Positions 1 through 12,316 of a stretch of DNA of 64,000 nucleotides are shown here, piece by piece; positions within the stretch are counted from its first letter, which is position 1; each line of letters starts with the position of its first letter. Origin of the DNA: Candidatus Nitricoxidireducens bremensis (GTDB taxonomy: Bacteria > Pseudomonadota > Gammaproteobacteria > Burkholderiales > Rhodocyclaceae). The notes beneath the pieces are model-generated. The model saw only the letters and a program-made list of their open reading frames with translations. It searched no databases and was not told the DNA's origin. The DNA is taken from positions 357,596-421,595 of the forward strand of contig JAOTRT010000004.1 of assembly GCA_030247725.1 (NCBI GenBank). The letters are read 5' to 3'. The translations under genes were made by a program, and so were the position numbers.

Positions 1-408
1 GGGCTTGATGATTTCGGGCCCGCCCACCAGCAGGGGATAGACCACGGGCTTCTCGCGGGCGTGCTCGACGACCTTGTCCTTCTCGTCGGCGGCGATGCCG
101 ACGAACTGCACGCCCTTGGCGGCATAGCGCTCGGAGAGCTTGGAGAACATGGGCATCTCGTCGCGGCAGGGAATGCACCAGGTGGCCCAGTAGTTCACCA
201 CGAGAATCCTGCCGCGCCATTGGGACAGGGCCTGTTCCTTGCCGGCCACGTCGGGCAGTTTGGTATCGAGCAGGGCCGCCAGCGCGGCCGGCGCCACCTC
301 GGGGGCCGGCGGCATCTCGCGCACCGTGCCGCTGCGGAAGACTACCGCCGCCAGCAGCAGGCCGGCGACAAAAAGGGCGGCGGCGAGCCAGAGGGGAACC
401 TTGCTCAT
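1..408 (-). CDS. TlpA-like periplasmic thioredoxin (3' end cut by window)
   Basis: The reading frame is open from the ATG at 406-408 to the window edge (136 codons, no stop), so the C-terminus is missing. An N-terminal hydrophobic segment acts as membrane anchor or signal. A thioredoxin-like domain follows with the redox motif WCIPC at about residues 77-81, preceded by NYWAT, as in TlpA/ResA proteins. Such proteins reduce disulfides in the periplasm during cytochrome c or copper-site assembly. Its start overlaps the stop of the upstream oxidase-like gene (ATGA), so the two are translationally coupled. With Sco nearby, a role in copper-centre assembly is a reasonable inference. Confidence 0.85.
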   Translation of the reverse strand, partial: MSKVPLWLAAALFVAGLLLAAVVFRSGTVREMPPAPEVAPAALAALLDTKLPDVAGKEQALSQWRGRILVVNYWATWCIPCRDEMPMFSKLSERYAAKGVQFVGIAADEKDKVVEHAREKPVVYPLLVGGPEIIKP

Positions 409-1724
409 GCACCCTTCCTCGGCAGCATGGCCTTGAGGCATACCACCACGAACAGCAGGCCGCCGATGATGGCGATGAGGCCGCCCAGGCCCATCATACC
501 CATGCCGATCTTTTGCGGCAGGGTGGTCAGCATCTGCTCGGCGCCGGCCACCTTGCGCTGCACGCCGTAGCCGCCCGACCAGGCCAGGCCCAGCACGTGC
601 ATGAGCTGGCCGAAGCCGTAGATGTAGGGCTGCCAGCGGGCCAGCTTGCCCTCCACGGCGCGGAAGCCGAGCTGGGGCAGCAGCACGAAGGCCAGGCCCA
701 TGAAGGCCAGGGTCACGCCGACGATGGCGCCGTGGTAGTGGGCGGGGATCACCACGTTCACGCCGCGGATCATGTAGCCGAGGATGCCGCCGGTGGCGAA
801 GAGCACGAAGGAGGCGACGAAGGCCGACTTGGCCGGATGGGCCACGCCGCGCAGCTTCCACAGGCCGGCCAGGGACACCAGGATCAGGGGCGCCATCCAG
901 GGATGGCCCCATTCCATGAGCTTGGCGAAATAGATCATGTGCTGGGCCGTCTCGGGACCGCCGGCGGCGTAGATCGCCGGCACGGACAGCAGCGGCACGG
1001 CGGCCATCCAGAAGAACAGGGCCAGCACCCGCGGCGAGGCGGCCGGCTGCACGCCCAGGTGGGCGGCGATCCACAGCCAGGCCACGGCCATCAGGTAGGC
1101 GTGCTGGAACTGCAGCGCATGGCCGCCGCCCCAGAACAGCATCTCGAAGTGCGCCTGGCCCTCGCCGGACGGCAGCACGTACCAGGACCAGAAGAAGGCC
1201 GCCATGGACACGGTGCCCGCCACCGCGCCGAGGAAGATGCCCAGACGCAGGGGTTCTTCGAAAGGCCGTGCCGGCCAGGCGGTGAACAGGGTGCGCAGCA
1301 GCACCAGCGTAAAGCCCGCGCCGCAGATCCACAGGCTGGCGTAGAACACCGGCTGCTGGAGCACCGGAATGTAGTTGTTGAGCAGGGGATGGGCGTCGGG
1401 GAAGAAGGGCGACACGGTCATCACCAGGGTGCCGGCGGCGGCCACCCAGAAGGCCGCCCAGCCCAGGCCGGCCCCCGCGGCGGAGCCGGCGGCGCTCCAC
1501 AACACGGCGCCGAAGGCCATGAACCACACGGCCACCGAGAGATCCACGTGCACGATCAGGGCCGAGCGGAAGAAGTCCTTGAGGGGGAACACGTCCTGGA
1601 TGCCGGGGGTGCGCGAGAACACCAGCAGGATGGCCAGCAGGCCGGAGCCGATGAGGGCCAGCAGGCCCAGCCAGAGCCAGGCGCGGGCGAGATTCTTCGG
1701 GGTGCCGGAGGGGATTTCGATCAT
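405..1724 (-). CDS. haem-copper oxidase subunit I-like membrane protein
   Basis: A 439-residue polytopic membrane protein of about 12 helices. It shows several haem-copper oxidase subunit I hallmarks: a His in the early helix (IVHVDLS, candidate low-spin haem ligand), WGGGH in the middle (candidate CuB ligand region), and PAHYHGA (candidate pair of haem ligands, like the AHFH pair of aa3 oxidases). The adjacent His pair normally supplying two CuB ligands is not obvious; only EWGHPW lies in that region. It is shorter than usual subunit I and no subunit II or III neighbours it. It overlaps the downstream TlpA gene by four bases and is divergent from sco. Could be a cbb3/NorB-like oxidase or a non-catalytic relative. 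Confidence 0.7.
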   Translation of the reverse strand: MIEIPSGTPKNLARAWLWLGLLALIGSGLLAILLVFSRTPGIQDVFPLKDFFRSALIVHVDLSVAVWFMAFGAVLWSAAGSAAGAGLGWAAFWVAAAGTLVMTVSPFFPDAHPLLNNYIPVLQQPVFYASLWICGAGFTLVLLRTLFTAWPARPFEEPLRLGIFLGAVAGTVSMAAFFWSWYVLPSGEGQAHFEMLFWGGGHALQFQHAYLMAVAWLWIAAHLGVQPAASPRVLALFFWMAAVPLLSVPAIYAAGGPETAQHMIYFAKLMEWGHPWMAPLILVSLAGLWKLRGVAHPAKSAFVASFVLFATGGILGYMIRGVNVVIPAHYHGAIVGVTLAFMGLAFVLLPQLGFRAVEGKLARWQPYIYGFGQLMHVLGLAWSGGYGVQRKVAGAEQMLTTLPQKIGMGMMGLGGLIAIIGGLLFVVVCLKAMLPRKGA

Positions 1725-1857
1725 GGCGTTGCGATGCCGGGCGGGTCGGAAAGGCGGCAGTATAAGGGGTGGCGAATGATAAAATAGCCGTTCAGATCAA
1801 GGCCGGCGGCGAATTCCGCGGGCACACTGCGGCAACCTTGGACACTCCGGACGCCCC

Positions 1858-2439
1858 ATGAAGCTACTGCCCGCCCTGGCCCTCGCCCTGGGCCTCCTGC
1901 TCTCCGCCTGCTCAGACCCCGTCAAGTTCAACGCCACCGACATCTCCGGCGTGGACTGGGGCAAGGACTTCGCCCTCACCGACCACACCGGCAAGGCGCG
2001 CCACATCGCCGACTACAAGGGCAAGGCCGTGGTGCTGTTCTTCGGCTACACCCAGTGCCCCGACGTCTGCCCCACCACCCTGGCCGGCATGCGCGACGCC
2101 ATGAAGCTGATGGGCGAAGACGCCGCCCGCGTGCAGGTGCTGTTCGTCACGCTCGACCCGGCGCGCGACACGCCCCAGCTGCTGGCCCAGTACGTGCCCT
2201 GGTTCGAACCCAGCTTCGTGGGCCTGTGGGCCGACGAAGCCACCATCGCGGCGACGGCGAAAGAGTACAAGGTGTTCTACACCAAGCAGCCGGGCAAGGA
2301 ACCGGGCAGCTACAGCATCGACCATTCGGCCGCCAGCTACGCCTTCGACCCGCAGGGCCGGCTGCGCCTGACCATCCGCCACGGCGAAGCGCCCGAGCGC
2401 ATCGCCGCCGACCTCAAACTGCTGCTCGCAGGAAAGTGA
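1858..2439 (+). CDS. Sco1/SenC copper chaperone lipoprotein
   Basis: A 193-residue protein with a lipoprotein signal (lipobox LLSAC, Cys at about 18) and a thioredoxin fold. The copper-binding CPDVCP motif is at about residues 67-72, and the conserved His is in the IDHSA segment near residue 154. Sco proteins deliver copper to CuA sites of cytochrome oxidases; NosZ also has a CuA site, so it could serve either. The start ATG directly precedes a clear signal peptide. A YdbL-like gene follows after five bases, so the two are probably co-transcribed and end at the hairpin at 2885. Confidence 0.92.
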   Translation: MKLLPALALALGLLLSACSDPVKFNATDISGVDWGKDFALTDHTGKARHIADYKGKAVVLFFGYTQCPDVCPTTLAGMRDAMKLMGEDAARVQVLFVTLDPARDTPQLLAQYVPWFEPSFVGLWADEATIAATAKEYKVFYTKQPGKEPGSYSIDHSAASYAFDPQGRLRLTIRHGEAPERIAADLKLLLAGK

Positions 2440-2444
2440 TTCCC

Positions 2445-2876
2445 ATGAAAAAGCCCCTCGCCCTGATCGCCGCCCTGCTGCTCTCCACCGCCGCCTTCGC
2501 CGGCGCCGACATCAGCGACGTCAAGCTGGACGTGAACGACCCCATGTCGGTGGTCATCAAGCACAGCATGCAGCAGCGCGTCTCGCGCCTGGTGAAGTTC
2601 TACGAGCCCGGCGTCATCGGCCTGGCCAACAACGGCGACGTGGCGATCGCCGCCCCCGAGCGCCTCGGCAAGATCGCCACACGCCAGATCGTCGAGAAGC
2701 TGCTGGATGCGGAGAACTCCGACCGCCTGGCCCTGATCGCCGCCCTGGCCAAGCACGCAAACCGCAACGACGCCATTCCCGAAATCCGCGCCGCCATGAC
2801 CAAGCGCTGGGCGGCGGAAATGAAATCGGGCTGGATGATCCAGGACGAAAAGGGCGTCTGGAACAAGAAGCCCTGA
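2445..2876 (+). CDS. YdbL/DUF1318-like exported protein
   Basis: A 143-residue protein with a clean Sec signal peptide ending near AFA (about residue 19). The mature part has the pattern of the YdbL/DUF1318 family: a helix with SMQQR, a GVIGL segment, ENSDR, and a C-terminal Trp-rich end (GVWNKKP). The family has no settled function; in enterobacteria it sits with YdbH/YnbE in outer-membrane homeostasis. Here it follows sco with an AGGAAAG ribosome-binding site just after the sco stop region. Assignment to the family is by sequence pattern only. Confidence 0.7.
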   Translation: MKKPLALIAALLLSTAAFAGADISDVKLDVNDPMSVVIKHSMQQRVSRLVKFYEPGVIGLANNGDVAIAAPERLGKIATRQIVEKLLDAENSDRLALIAALAKHANRNDAIPEIRAAMTKRWAAEMKSGWMIQDEKGVWNKKP

Positions 2877-2884
2877 GGCAATAC

Positions 2885-2917
2885 GGGTTCCGCAGGCCGA
2901 CCCTGCGGAACCCTTTT
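2885..2917 (+). terminator. rho-independent terminator after sco-ydbL
   Basis: A perfect 12-bp stem (2885-2896 with 2902-2913) and a 5-base loop are followed by TTTT. It lies between the convergent ends of the ydbL-like gene and katG. The T run is on the plus-strand side only. Confidence 0.85.
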
Positions 2918-2923
2918 CCGGCC

Positions 2924-5176
<2,253 letters not shown>

Positions 5177-5190
5177 CTATGCGGATGATC

Positions 5191-5218
5191 GGCCCCGGCT
5201 ATGAAAGCCGCCGGGGCC
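5191..5218 (-). terminator. GC-rich hairpin after nirN
   Basis: Nine-base arms (5191-5199 and 5210-5218) enclose a 10-base loop just past the nirN stop. The following minus-strand sequence reaches a short T-rich run only after about 12 bases, so this is a weak or factor-assisted terminator. Confidence 0.5.
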
Positions 5219-5243
5219 GCCGCAGCCGCCCCGGCGCGCGGAC

Positions 5244-6797
5244 TCAGTGGCTCGTGCCCGCCGAGCGTGTGATCTTGTTGTTGAGGTTGTACTTGCCCAC
5301 CGGCTTGTCCATGGGGATGCGCTTCACTTCCTTGAAGGTGGCGGCGTCGAAGACGATCAGCGCGCCGCCGTTGGCCTTGCGCTCCCACAGGCTGGCCAGG
5401 GCGTAGCGGCCGTCGCGGGTGAACTCGATGTGGGCCAGGGTCTTGCCGGGATCGGTCTTCACCTCGGCCACCTTCTCCAGCGTGCGCTTGTCGATGACCT
5501 GCAGGGTGTCCTTGGACTTGCTCATCATGGAGTCTGTCCAGGCGTAGGGCGTGTTCTCGTGGCTGCGCATGAAGAAGCCCGGGCCCAGGGTCGGGATCGC
5601 CTTGATCGTCTGCCAGTCCTTCATGTCGATGACGCTGATGACGCCCTCCTTGAGGTTGGGCGTCGCCATCACCGTGCGGCCCTGCCATTCCCAGGTGATG
5701 CCCGAGCCCAGGTGGGGCATGCCGGGCAGCGCCAGATCGGCGATCTTCTTGCGCACGTCCAGATGCACCACCTGCCCCTTGCCGGCGGTGCGGGAGGCGC
5801 CCATCAGTTCCGAGTAGTCCTGGGTGAAGAAGAAGTCGTCGAGGGGCTCGGAAAGGAAGGTGCGGCGCGGATTGAGGAAGCCGGGGATGAAGGCGCCCTC
5901 CTTGTACAGGAAATCGTGGATGACGCCGATGGGGACGTCCTCCGCCTTCGGGTTGTAGCTGACCTCCCAGACTTCGGGCACATCCTTCAGGGCGGCGACG
6001 AAGCTCTGGCGCGGCGCCGCGTCGTAGACCGCCGAGACGCGGGAGCTGGTCTTGCCTTCCTTGTCCTTCACCGCGTGCACCTTCAGCAGGTTCAGGTCGG
6101 CGTCCAGCAGCACCAAGGTGTGGGGCAGGTAGTTGGCGACGGCCACATACTTGCCGTCGCCCGACACGGCCACGTTGCGCGTGTTGATGCCGGCGCGGAT
6201 CTCGGCCACGACCTGCAGGTTCCAGATGTCGTATTTGGTGATCCAGCCGTCGCGGGAGGCGAAGAAGACATAGCGGCCGTCGGGCGTGAACTTGGGGCCG
6301 CCGTGGAGCGCGTAGCGGGACGGGAAGCGGTGGATGGGCTCCAGGCGGTCGCCGTCCAGCACCGTCACGTGGTGGTCGCCGGTCTCGACGACGAGGAAGA
6401 GATTCATCATGTCCACGCCGAAGAAGGGCGCGGCGGGCTTGGCCGGCAGGCTGCCCGGCGCGTGGAGGACGCTGCGCGAGGCCCTGATGTCGGCCTCGGT
6501 CCAGTCGGGCTTCGGATTCACCGGCGTGTAGATCCAGTTCACCAGGGCCTCGATCTCGGCCGGCTGCAGGCGGTCGGCGAAGCCCGCCATCTGGGTGGCG
6601 ATGCGGCCCTCGCGCACGGTGCGGATGGCCTCGGGCTTCTTCAGCCGCTCCAGGCTTTCGGGCAGCAGGGCCGGGCCGGTGCCGCCGAGGCGGTCGACGC
6701 CGTGACAGGCGGCGCAGTGCTCCTGGAACAGCTTCTGGGGCTCGGCGGCGGCCAGGGTGGCGGCGCAGCCGAGGGCAATGGCGAGCAGGCGCTTCAT
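5244..6797 (-). CDS. nirN: NirN, c-type cytochrome with d1-binding propeller
   Basis: A 517-residue periplasmic protein. A Sec signal is followed by a monohaem cytochrome c domain with CAACH near residue 29, then an eight-bladed cytochrome d1-type beta-propeller to the C-terminus. NirN is the NirS paralogue that binds dihydro-haem d1 and oxidises it to haem d1 before transfer to NirS. It is shorter than the NirS in this window and sits directly behind nirJ (stop and start overlap by four bases), both heavily tied to d1 maturation. A second NirS is the alternative, but the nirJ coupling and length favour NirN. Confidence 0.88.
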   Translation of the reverse strand: MKRLLAIALGCAATLAAAEPQKLFQEHCAACHGVDRLGGTGPALLPESLERLKKPEAIRTVREGRIATQMAGFADRLQPAEIEALVNWIYTPVNPKPDWTEADIRASRSVLHAPGSLPAKPAAPFFGVDMMNLFLVVETGDHHVTVLDGDRLEPIHRFPSRYALHGGPKFTPDGRYVFFASRDGWITKYDIWNLQVVAEIRAGINTRNVAVSGDGKYVAVANYLPHTLVLLDADLNLLKVHAVKDKEGKTSSRVSAVYDAAPRQSFVAALKDVPEVWEVSYNPKAEDVPIGVIHDFLYKEGAFIPGFLNPRRTFLSEPLDDFFFTQDYSELMGASRTAGKGQVVHLDVRKKIADLALPGMPHLGSGITWEWQGRTVMATPNLKEGVISVIDMKDWQTIKAIPTLGPGFFMRSHENTPYAWTDSMMSKSKDTLQVIDKRTLEKVAEVKTDPGKTLAHIEFTRDGRYALASLWERKANGGALIVFDAATFKEVKRIPMDKPVGKYNLNNKITRSAGTSH

Positions 6798-7933
6798 GGT
6801 GCGATTTCCTCGTCGGTGAGATAGCAGCCCGGATCTTCGGCCCAGGCGTCGCCGGTGGTCTGCTGGGCGCGCACGCGGGTGTTGCCGCCGCAGATGTCGA
6901 AATGGGCGCAGGTCGCGCAACGGCCCTTCACCTGGCGCGGGAAGGTCTTGAGGCCGGCCATCAGCGGGTCCGACGTATCGGCCCAGATCGCCGAGAAGGG
7001 CCGCTCCTTGACGTTGCCCAGGTTGTGGTGCCACCACATGGTGTCCGGATGCACGTTGCCCAGGTTGTCGATGTTGGCCACGTTCACGCCGCTGGAGTTT
7101 CCGCCCCACAGGGCCAGCTTGGCGCGGATGTGGGCGGCCCGCTCGGGGAACTTCCGCTCCACCCAATGCAGCAGGTAGACGCCGTCGGCGTCGTTGTTGC
7201 CCGTGGTGAATTCCTTGTGCAGGCCCCGCTGCTGATGGTCCCAGCAGGTCTCGAACAGCAGGTCCATGGCCTCCCGCGTCATGCGGTGGTGGGCGTCGTC
7301 CTTGCGGTTCTTGTTGCCGCGGCCCGCGTAGTTGAGGTGGGAGAAGTAGAAGCGGTCGATGCCCTCCTCCTCCACAAGTTTCAGCAGGCCCGGCAGGTCG
7401 GCGAAGTTGTCCTGGGTCAGGGTGAAGCGCACGCCCACCTTCATGCCCTTGTCGCGGCAGCGGCGGATGCCGGCCAGCGAGGCGTCGAAGGCGCCCTCCA
7501 GGCGGCGGAACTTGTCGTGCACGGCCCGCAGGCCGTCCAGGCTCACGCCCACGTAATCGAAATCGACGGCGGCGATCTTCTCCACCATGGCCTCGTCCAT
7601 CAGGGTGCCGTTGGAAGAGAGCGCCGTGTAGAAGCCCATGCCCTTGGCGCGGCGGCCGATGTCGAAGATGTCGGGCCGCAGCAGGGGCTCGCCCCCCGAG
7701 AGGATCAGGCAGGGCACACGAAAGCCCTTGAGATCGTCCATGACTCGGAAGATCTGCTCGGTGTTCAGTTCGCCGGGAAAGTCCTTGTCGGCGGAGATGG
7801 AGTAGCAGTGCTTGCAGGTCAGGTTGCAGCGGCGCACCAGGTTCCAGATCACCACCGGGCCGGGCGGATTGCGCTTGGGGCCCAGCGGCGAAGGCTGGGC
7901 GATCTCCTGCATGAATTGCGAAATGCGGAACAT
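6794..7933 (-). CDS. nirJ: NirJ, radical SAM enzyme of haem d1 synthesis
   Basis: A 379-residue radical SAM protein with the cluster motif CNLTCKHCYS near residues 36-45 and GGEPLL shortly after. A C-terminal SPASM-like Cys group (GRCATCAHFDICGGNTR) can bind a second iron-sulfur cluster. NirJ removes propionate side chains from 12,18-didecarboxysirohaem and installs the keto groups of haem d1. It starts 12 bases after the menD stop and overlaps nirN, so it appears to share the long men transcript rather than the main nir operon 32 kb away. Length and C-terminal GGN/R motif fit NirJ rather than AhbD-like enzymes. Confidence 0.92.
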   Translation of the reverse strand: MFRISQFMQEIAQPSPLGPKRNPPGPVVIWNLVRRCNLTCKHCYSISADKDFPGELNTEQIFRVMDDLKGFRVPCLILSGGEPLLRPDIFDIGRRAKGMGFYTALSSNGTLMDEAMVEKIAAVDFDYVGVSLDGLRAVHDKFRRLEGAFDASLAGIRRCRDKGMKVGVRFTLTQDNFADLPGLLKLVEEEGIDRFYFSHLNYAGRGNKNRKDDAHHRMTREAMDLLFETCWDHQQRGLHKEFTTGNNDADGVYLLHWVERKFPERAAHIRAKLALWGGNSSGVNVANIDNLGNVHPDTMWWHHNLGNVKERPFSAIWADTSDPLMAGLKTFPRQVKGRCATCAHFDICGGNTRVRAQQTTGDAWAEDPGCYLTDEEIAP

Positions 7934-7945
7934 GCTTTCCTTTCC

Positions 7946-9625
7946 TCAGGCGCCGAAGCGCTCGCGGCTGATGTGTCTGTCGATGGCGACCCGCAGCAGC
8001 CAGGGGCCGCCCGCGGCGAAGGCGGCATTGAGCGCACTATCCAGCGTCCCGCCGTCCTCCGCCTTGATGTAACGCAGGCCGAAAGTCGCGGCCAGCGCCG
8101 CGAAATCCACCTGGGGCGGCGCCGTCCAGCCGCGCTGGAGCAGGTCCGCGGGAACGGCCTGGGCCAGCGGCAGATGGTCGAAGATGCCGCCGCCGCCGTT
8201 GTCCATGACCACGACCACCACGGGACGCCCGGCCAGGGCGGCCAGGCCGCCGCAGTCGTGCAACGCCGCCTGGTCGCCGAGCAGCAGAGCCGTCGGCGTA
8301 CCGCCGGCGGTGGCGATGCCCGCCGCCGTGGCGATGTTGCCGTCGATACCCGAGGCGCCCCGGTTGCCGTGGAGCGTGAGAGGCATCTCCCGGCCGCCGC
8401 CGAAGGCATCGACGGCGCGGATGGCGAGGGAGTTGCCGACGAAGAGACGGCCGCCGGCGGGCATGGCGGCGATCAGGCAGCGGGCCACGCTGCCTTCGAA
8501 CAGGGGGGCTTCGGCGCACAGCGATTCCGCCGCCGCCGCGGCCCGCGCTTCGGCGTCACACCAGGCGCCACATCCGCCGCCGGGAGCCGGCGCAACGCGG
8601 GGCATCAGAGCTTCCGTCAGGGCCAGCGCATCGGCGCGCACCACGGTGCCGGAACGCCAGAGGGGATCGGGCCAGCGTCCCGCCGGGGCCACGAGGATGT
8701 GATGGGCTTCGCGCTGACCCGCCAGCCAGCGCTCCAGGGTGCGCGAAACCGGGAAGGCGCCGAAGCGCAGCACCCAGGCGGGAGCCGGCAGTTGGCTGTC
8801 TCGCAGGAAGCGGGCCTGGTGGGCAAGGATGCGGGAGCGGTCGTGGCCGCCCCAGCGCAGGTTCGCCAGGGGCTCGGCGAGGACAGGGGCGTCGAGACGC
8901 GCCGCCAGGGCCGCCAGGGCGGGTGCGAAGGCAGGCGGATAGTCGGCCTCGCCGCAGACGATGACGCCCGGCCCGCCGGAGAGGCGCGCCGCCAGCGCGT
9001 CCACGTCTTCGGGACGGGGAAGCGCCGGCGCGGCGGCGACGGTACGCAAGGCCGGCAGGGGCGACGGAGGGGGAATCTCCGCCGGCAGCAGGGGCTCGCG
9101 GAGGGGCAGGTTCGCATGCACGGGGCCGGGCAGCGGCCCGCGGCATTCCTCCAGCAGGCGCGCCGCCAGCGCATGCAGGTAGGCGAGGTCGACGGCGGCA
9201 TTGGGCACGCTCACCGCGTGGAAGGCGCGCACATGGCTGCCGTAGAGCCGTGTCTGGTCTGCGGTCTGGTTGGCGCCCCAGCCATGGGCCTCGGCGGGCC
9301 GGTCGGCCGTCAGCACCAGCAGCGGCACGCCGGCGAGGCCGGCCTCCATGACGGCGGGCAGCAGGTTGGCGGCGGCCGTGCCCGAGGTGCACAGCACCGC
9401 GGCCGGTTCGCCCGAGGCCCTGGCGAGGCCGAGCGCGAAGTAGCCGGCGACCCGCTCGTCGGTCATCACCTCGCAGACCAGTTCGGGGCGACGCAGGCAG
9501 GCGAGCGCCAGGGGCGCCGATCGGGCGCCGGGCGCCAGCACGACGCGCCGCAGTCCGGCAGCGGCAAGGCCGGCGACGAAGGCGTCGGCCCAGGCGAGAT
9601 TGAGGGCGCCGGATGTAGGGTTCAT
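7946..9625 (-). CDS. menD: MenD, SEPHCHC synthase
   Basis: A 559-residue thiamine-diphosphate enzyme that joins 2-oxoglutarate and isochorismate in menaquinone synthesis. The N-terminal Pyr domain shows LAPGARSAPL and the CTSGTAAANLLPAVMEA region. The C-terminal PP domain contains GNRGASGIDG and a GDQAALHDCGGL metal/ThDP-binding segment. Length is normal for MenD. The start ATG overlaps the menF stop (ATGA), indicating translational coupling inside the men operon. Confidence 0.95.
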   Translation of the reverse strand: MNPTSGALNLAWADAFVAGLAAAGLRRVVLAPGARSAPLALACLRRPELVCEVMTDERVAGYFALGLARASGEPAAVLCTSGTAAANLLPAVMEAGLAGVPLLVLTADRPAEAHGWGANQTADQTRLYGSHVRAFHAVSVPNAAVDLAYLHALAARLLEECRGPLPGPVHANLPLREPLLPAEIPPPSPLPALRTVAAAPALPRPEDVDALAARLSGGPGVIVCGEADYPPAFAPALAALAARLDAPVLAEPLANLRWGGHDRSRILAHQARFLRDSQLPAPAWVLRFGAFPVSRTLERWLAGQREAHHILVAPAGRWPDPLWRSGTVVRADALALTEALMPRVAPAPGGGCGAWCDAEARAAAAAESLCAEAPLFEGSVARCLIAAMPAGGRLFVGNSLAIRAVDAFGGGREMPLTLHGNRGASGIDGNIATAAGIATAGGTPTALLLGDQAALHDCGGLAALAGRPVVVVVMDNGGGGIFDHLPLAQAVPADLLQRGWTAPPQVDFAALAATFGLRYIKAEDGGTLDSALNAAFAAGGPWLLRVAIDRHISRERFGA

Positions 9626-10991
9626 GCCGCCTCTTCCCTGCCGTCCGCGACGGCAACGCCATCAGCCGCCAAGGCCGCGCGCATGACGGAGAACTTCGCC
9701 TCGGTCTCGGCCAGTTCCTGTTCGGGCACCGAACCGGCGACGAAGCCGGCGCCGGCGAACAGGGTCGCGTCGCGACCGTGCAGCAGGCCGCAGCGCAGGG
9801 CCACGGCGATGTCGGCGTCGCCGGCCGCGTCCACCCAGCCGATGCCGCCGGTGTACCAGGCGCCGCGCCGGTCGCCGTGGGCGGCGAGCCAGTCGAGGGC
9901 GGCGGCCGTGGGCGCGCCGCCGACGGCGGGCGTGGGATGCAGGCGCGCCACGAGATCGATGGCGGAAACATTCGTCGGCCGACGCGCCGTCACACGGCGG
10001 CACAGGTGCTGGAGCGTGTTGAAGCGCAACACCTCGGGAGCCTCCGGCGTTTCCACTCCGTCGCAGAGGGAGGCCAGGGCCTCGGCCACGGCACGGGCGA
10101 CGAAATCGTGTTCGCGGCGGTTCTTGTCGCCGCCGAGGGACAGAGTGGCCGGCGTGGCCGGATCGGTCCCCGCATCGGCGAGCCAGGCCGTGCCGGCCAG
10201 GGCATCCGCCTCGACTCGGGAGCCGTCGACACGCAGCAGGGTTTCGGGCGAAGCGCCGACGAAGGCCCGGCCGCCGCGGCCGACGCCGAAGGTGGCGCAG
10301 CCGGCGTGGCGGTCAGACAGGGCATCGAGCACCGACGCCGCCGCGAAGGGGTGTTCGGCCCGCAGGCGCACGCTGCGCGTCAGCACGAGCTTGTCTACGC
10401 CGCCCGCACCGATGGCCCGCAGGGCGGCGCGGCCCCGCGCCAGGAAGGCCCGGTCGGCGAGGGGATTGGCGCATTGCTCGAAGCGCGGCGCGACGGCAGA
10501 TGCCGGCGGCAGTTCCGCCAGCCGTTGCCAGAGGCCGCGCCAGCGGGCCAGCGCGCCGGGGGCTTCGGCGGCGGCGCAGGAGAAGGTGACGGACACGCTC
10601 CCCCGCGCTTCGCGCACCAGCAGTTCGGGCACCCAAAGGCAGGCGTTCGACAGGGGACCGCCGCCGCGGGGCGAGTAGGCGAAGCCGAGGAAGGCGACGG
10701 GCGGCGGGCCGCCTTCATGGCGCCAGTCGGCCAGCAGGCCGCCGTGGGCGGCGTGCAGCACGGCGAAGCGGCCCGTGCCGGAAGTGCTGGCGGCGAAGAC
10801 GCGACCGCTGCCGAAAAGTTTGAGCTCCCGGTCGGGGCGCCGCCAGACGCACCAGTCGCCGGCCTCGGGAATACCGAAGCGCGGGGCATCGGGCAGATCG
10901 ACCGTGATGCTGAGGAGCCGTGCCGGGTGCGATGGGGCGGCCAGCCGCGCGAGGCGCCGGCCGACCTCGGCCCAGTCGGGCAGCGTTACGC

Positions 10992-10995
<4 letters not shown>
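9622..10995 (-). CDS. menF: isochorismate synthase
   Basis: A 457-residue chorismate-binding enzyme converting chorismate to isochorismate, the first committed menaquinone step. Family landmarks are KLVLTRSVRL, the FVGASPETLL segment, GGDKNRREH, and HPTPAVGG followed by GAWYTGGIGW. The start is placed at the ATG at 10993-10995, overlapping the menE stop; the frame is open further upstream but that part is menE shadow. The operon position between menE and menD argues for MenF rather than an anthranilate or salicylate enzyme. Confidence 0.93.
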
Positions 10996-12272
<1,277 letters not shown>

Positions 12273-12316
12273 GGGCGGATTCTACGATGGGGGCAAGGAC
12301 GCTCGCATGAGGCAGA

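Noticed and set aside
6902..10678. A very long plus-strand open frame (about 1258 codons) opposite nirJ, menD and menF
   Set aside because: It runs antisense to three clearly recognised genes, has repetitive Gly/Ala/Gln/His/Arg composition typical of GC-rich shadow frames and no family features.
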